A stretch of 64,000 nt of DNA, taken from contig NZ_JBBCOR010000007.1 in NCBI RefSeq assembly GCF_037151175.1, forward strand, positions 62,001 through 126,000, given 5' to 3'. The DNA is from Asaia sp003994335. Its GTDB lineage: Bacteria; Pseudomonadota; Alphaproteobacteria; Acetobacterales; Acetobacteraceae. Every line of letters starts with the position of its first letter. The first letter of the stretch is position 1. The position numbers and the translations under genes were made by a program. Shown piece after piece: positions 63,505-64,000 of the stretch. The notes under the pieces are model-generated. The model made no database searches. It was given only the letters and a program-made list of their open reading frames with translations, and was not told where the DNA came from.

Positions 63505-64000
63505 TCAGGACGTGTAGCGGTCCAGTGACAGATCCAGTGAGGGAATGTCGGTGCGCTTGCCGCTGATGCGGTCGGCGAGGATACGACCCGAGCCGCAGGC
63601 CATGGTCCAGCCCAGCGTGCCATGGCCCGTGTTCAGCCACAGATTGCTGTAACGTCCCGACGGGCCGATGACGGGTGTGCCATCCGGCGTGCAGGGGCGC
63701 AGCCCGGTCCAGTAGCGGGCGCGGCTCAGATCGGCACCACCGAACATGTCGTTGAAGGAGAGTTCGAGCGTCTCGCGACGGTCCTGGCTCAGCTTCAGGC
63801 GCCAGCCGGTCAGTTCTGCCGTACCACCAATGCGGATGCGATCGCCAAGACGGGTCATGGCCACCTTGTAGGTCTCGTCATTGACCGTGGAGGTCGGGAC
63901 GCGGCTCTCATCGGTGATCGGCGCGGTGAGCGAGTAGCCCTTGACCGGATAGACCGGCAGATCGAGTTCGATCGGCTTGAGCAGACGGGGCGAGTAGCTG
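63505..64000 (-). CDS. dadA: D-amino-acid dehydrogenase, C-terminal part
   Basis: FAD-dependent inner-membrane-associated enzyme oxidising D-amino acids to keto acids. Only the last 164 residues are in the window; the start is beyond base 64000. Seen: PVYPVKGYSLTAPI, IRIGGTAELTGW, YWTGLRPCTPDGTPVIGP and LWLNTGHGTLGWTMACGSG, all DadA-typical. Confidence 0.93.
   Translation of the reverse strand, partial: SYSPRLLKPIELDLPVYPVKGYSLTAPITDESRVPTSTVNDETYKVAMTRLGDRIRIGGTAELTGWRLKLSQDRRETLELSFNDMFGGADLSRARYWTGLRPCTPDGTPVIGPSGRYSNLWLNTGHGTLGWTMACGSGRILADRISGKRTDIPSLDLSLDRYTS

Overview
The window is GC-rich chromosomal DNA from an alphaproteobacterium, most likely an acetic acid bacterium (Acetobacteraceae; an Asaia-, Gluconobacter- or Kozakia-like genus is my best guess, not proven). 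Pointers are GcrA, a MucR/Ros regulator, an OlsB-like acyltransferase, a Tat-exported gluconolactonase, a periplasmic catalase-peroxidase, bactofilin, and large Hint-domain proteins of the type seen in this family. I see no prophage, insertion sequence, CRISPR array or rRNA. Most of the window is a core chromosome with four tRNA genes.

Layout. 1-5.6 kb: 3' part of hemC, an aldo/keto reductase, then a compact exported redox cluster (catalase-peroxidase with signal peptide, pseudoazurin-like cupredoxin, cytochrome b561). 5.6-10.9 kb: the most unusual region, a co-directional cluster of a dedicated acyl carrier protein, a ketoacyl-ACP synthase, a pentapeptide-repeat protein, a repeat/Hint protein whose frame is broken at a run of seven C, and a protein carrying a degenerate Hint-like start. 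A second, intact repeat/Hint protein lies at 16.1-18.0 kb, beyond an exported hydrolase, phosphoglucomutase and gluconolactonase. 18.2-22.1 kb: PBP1A and prfB, the latter with the classical programmed +1 frameshift. 22.4-26.6 kb: a tonB-exbB-exbD-exbD-TPR energy-transduction operon. 26.7-28.9 kb: an OmpR/EnvZ-type two-component pair. 28.9-35.5 kb: Nfu, RutE-like reductase, TsaB, RimI, TusA-like protein, MucR, Fur, OlsB-like acyltransferase, Lnt and an XRE regulator. 35.5-41.9 kb: phosphatase, lipoprotein, methyltransferase, Trm112-like protein, CnoX, an outer-membrane protein, an amino-acid permease and two tRNAs. 42.0-45.8 kb: pqiABC. 45.9-47.2 kb: nusG, secE, tRNA-Trp and tRNA-Gly. 48.4-53.3 kb: the F1 ATP synthase operon atpHAGDC. 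53.4-64 kb: secreted hypothetical protein, queF, rnd, gcrA, bactofilin, adenosine kinase, typA, a small His/Lys-rich exported protein, a frameshifted fatty-acid desaturase, and the 3' part of dadA.

How the parts fit: several clusters serve the cell envelope (TonB system, Pqi lipid transport, Lnt, OlsB, PBP1A, bactofilin). The catalase-peroxidase cluster fits periplasmic peroxide defence in an organism whose periplasmic oxidases are very active. The ACP/ketoacyl-synthase/Hint cluster suggests, as inference only, a specialised acyl chain linked to a secreted repeat protein. Two genes (the 8.5-10.1 kb Hint protein and the 62-63 kb desaturase) are broken at short repeats, consistent with slippage, strain-specific decay or sequencing error.
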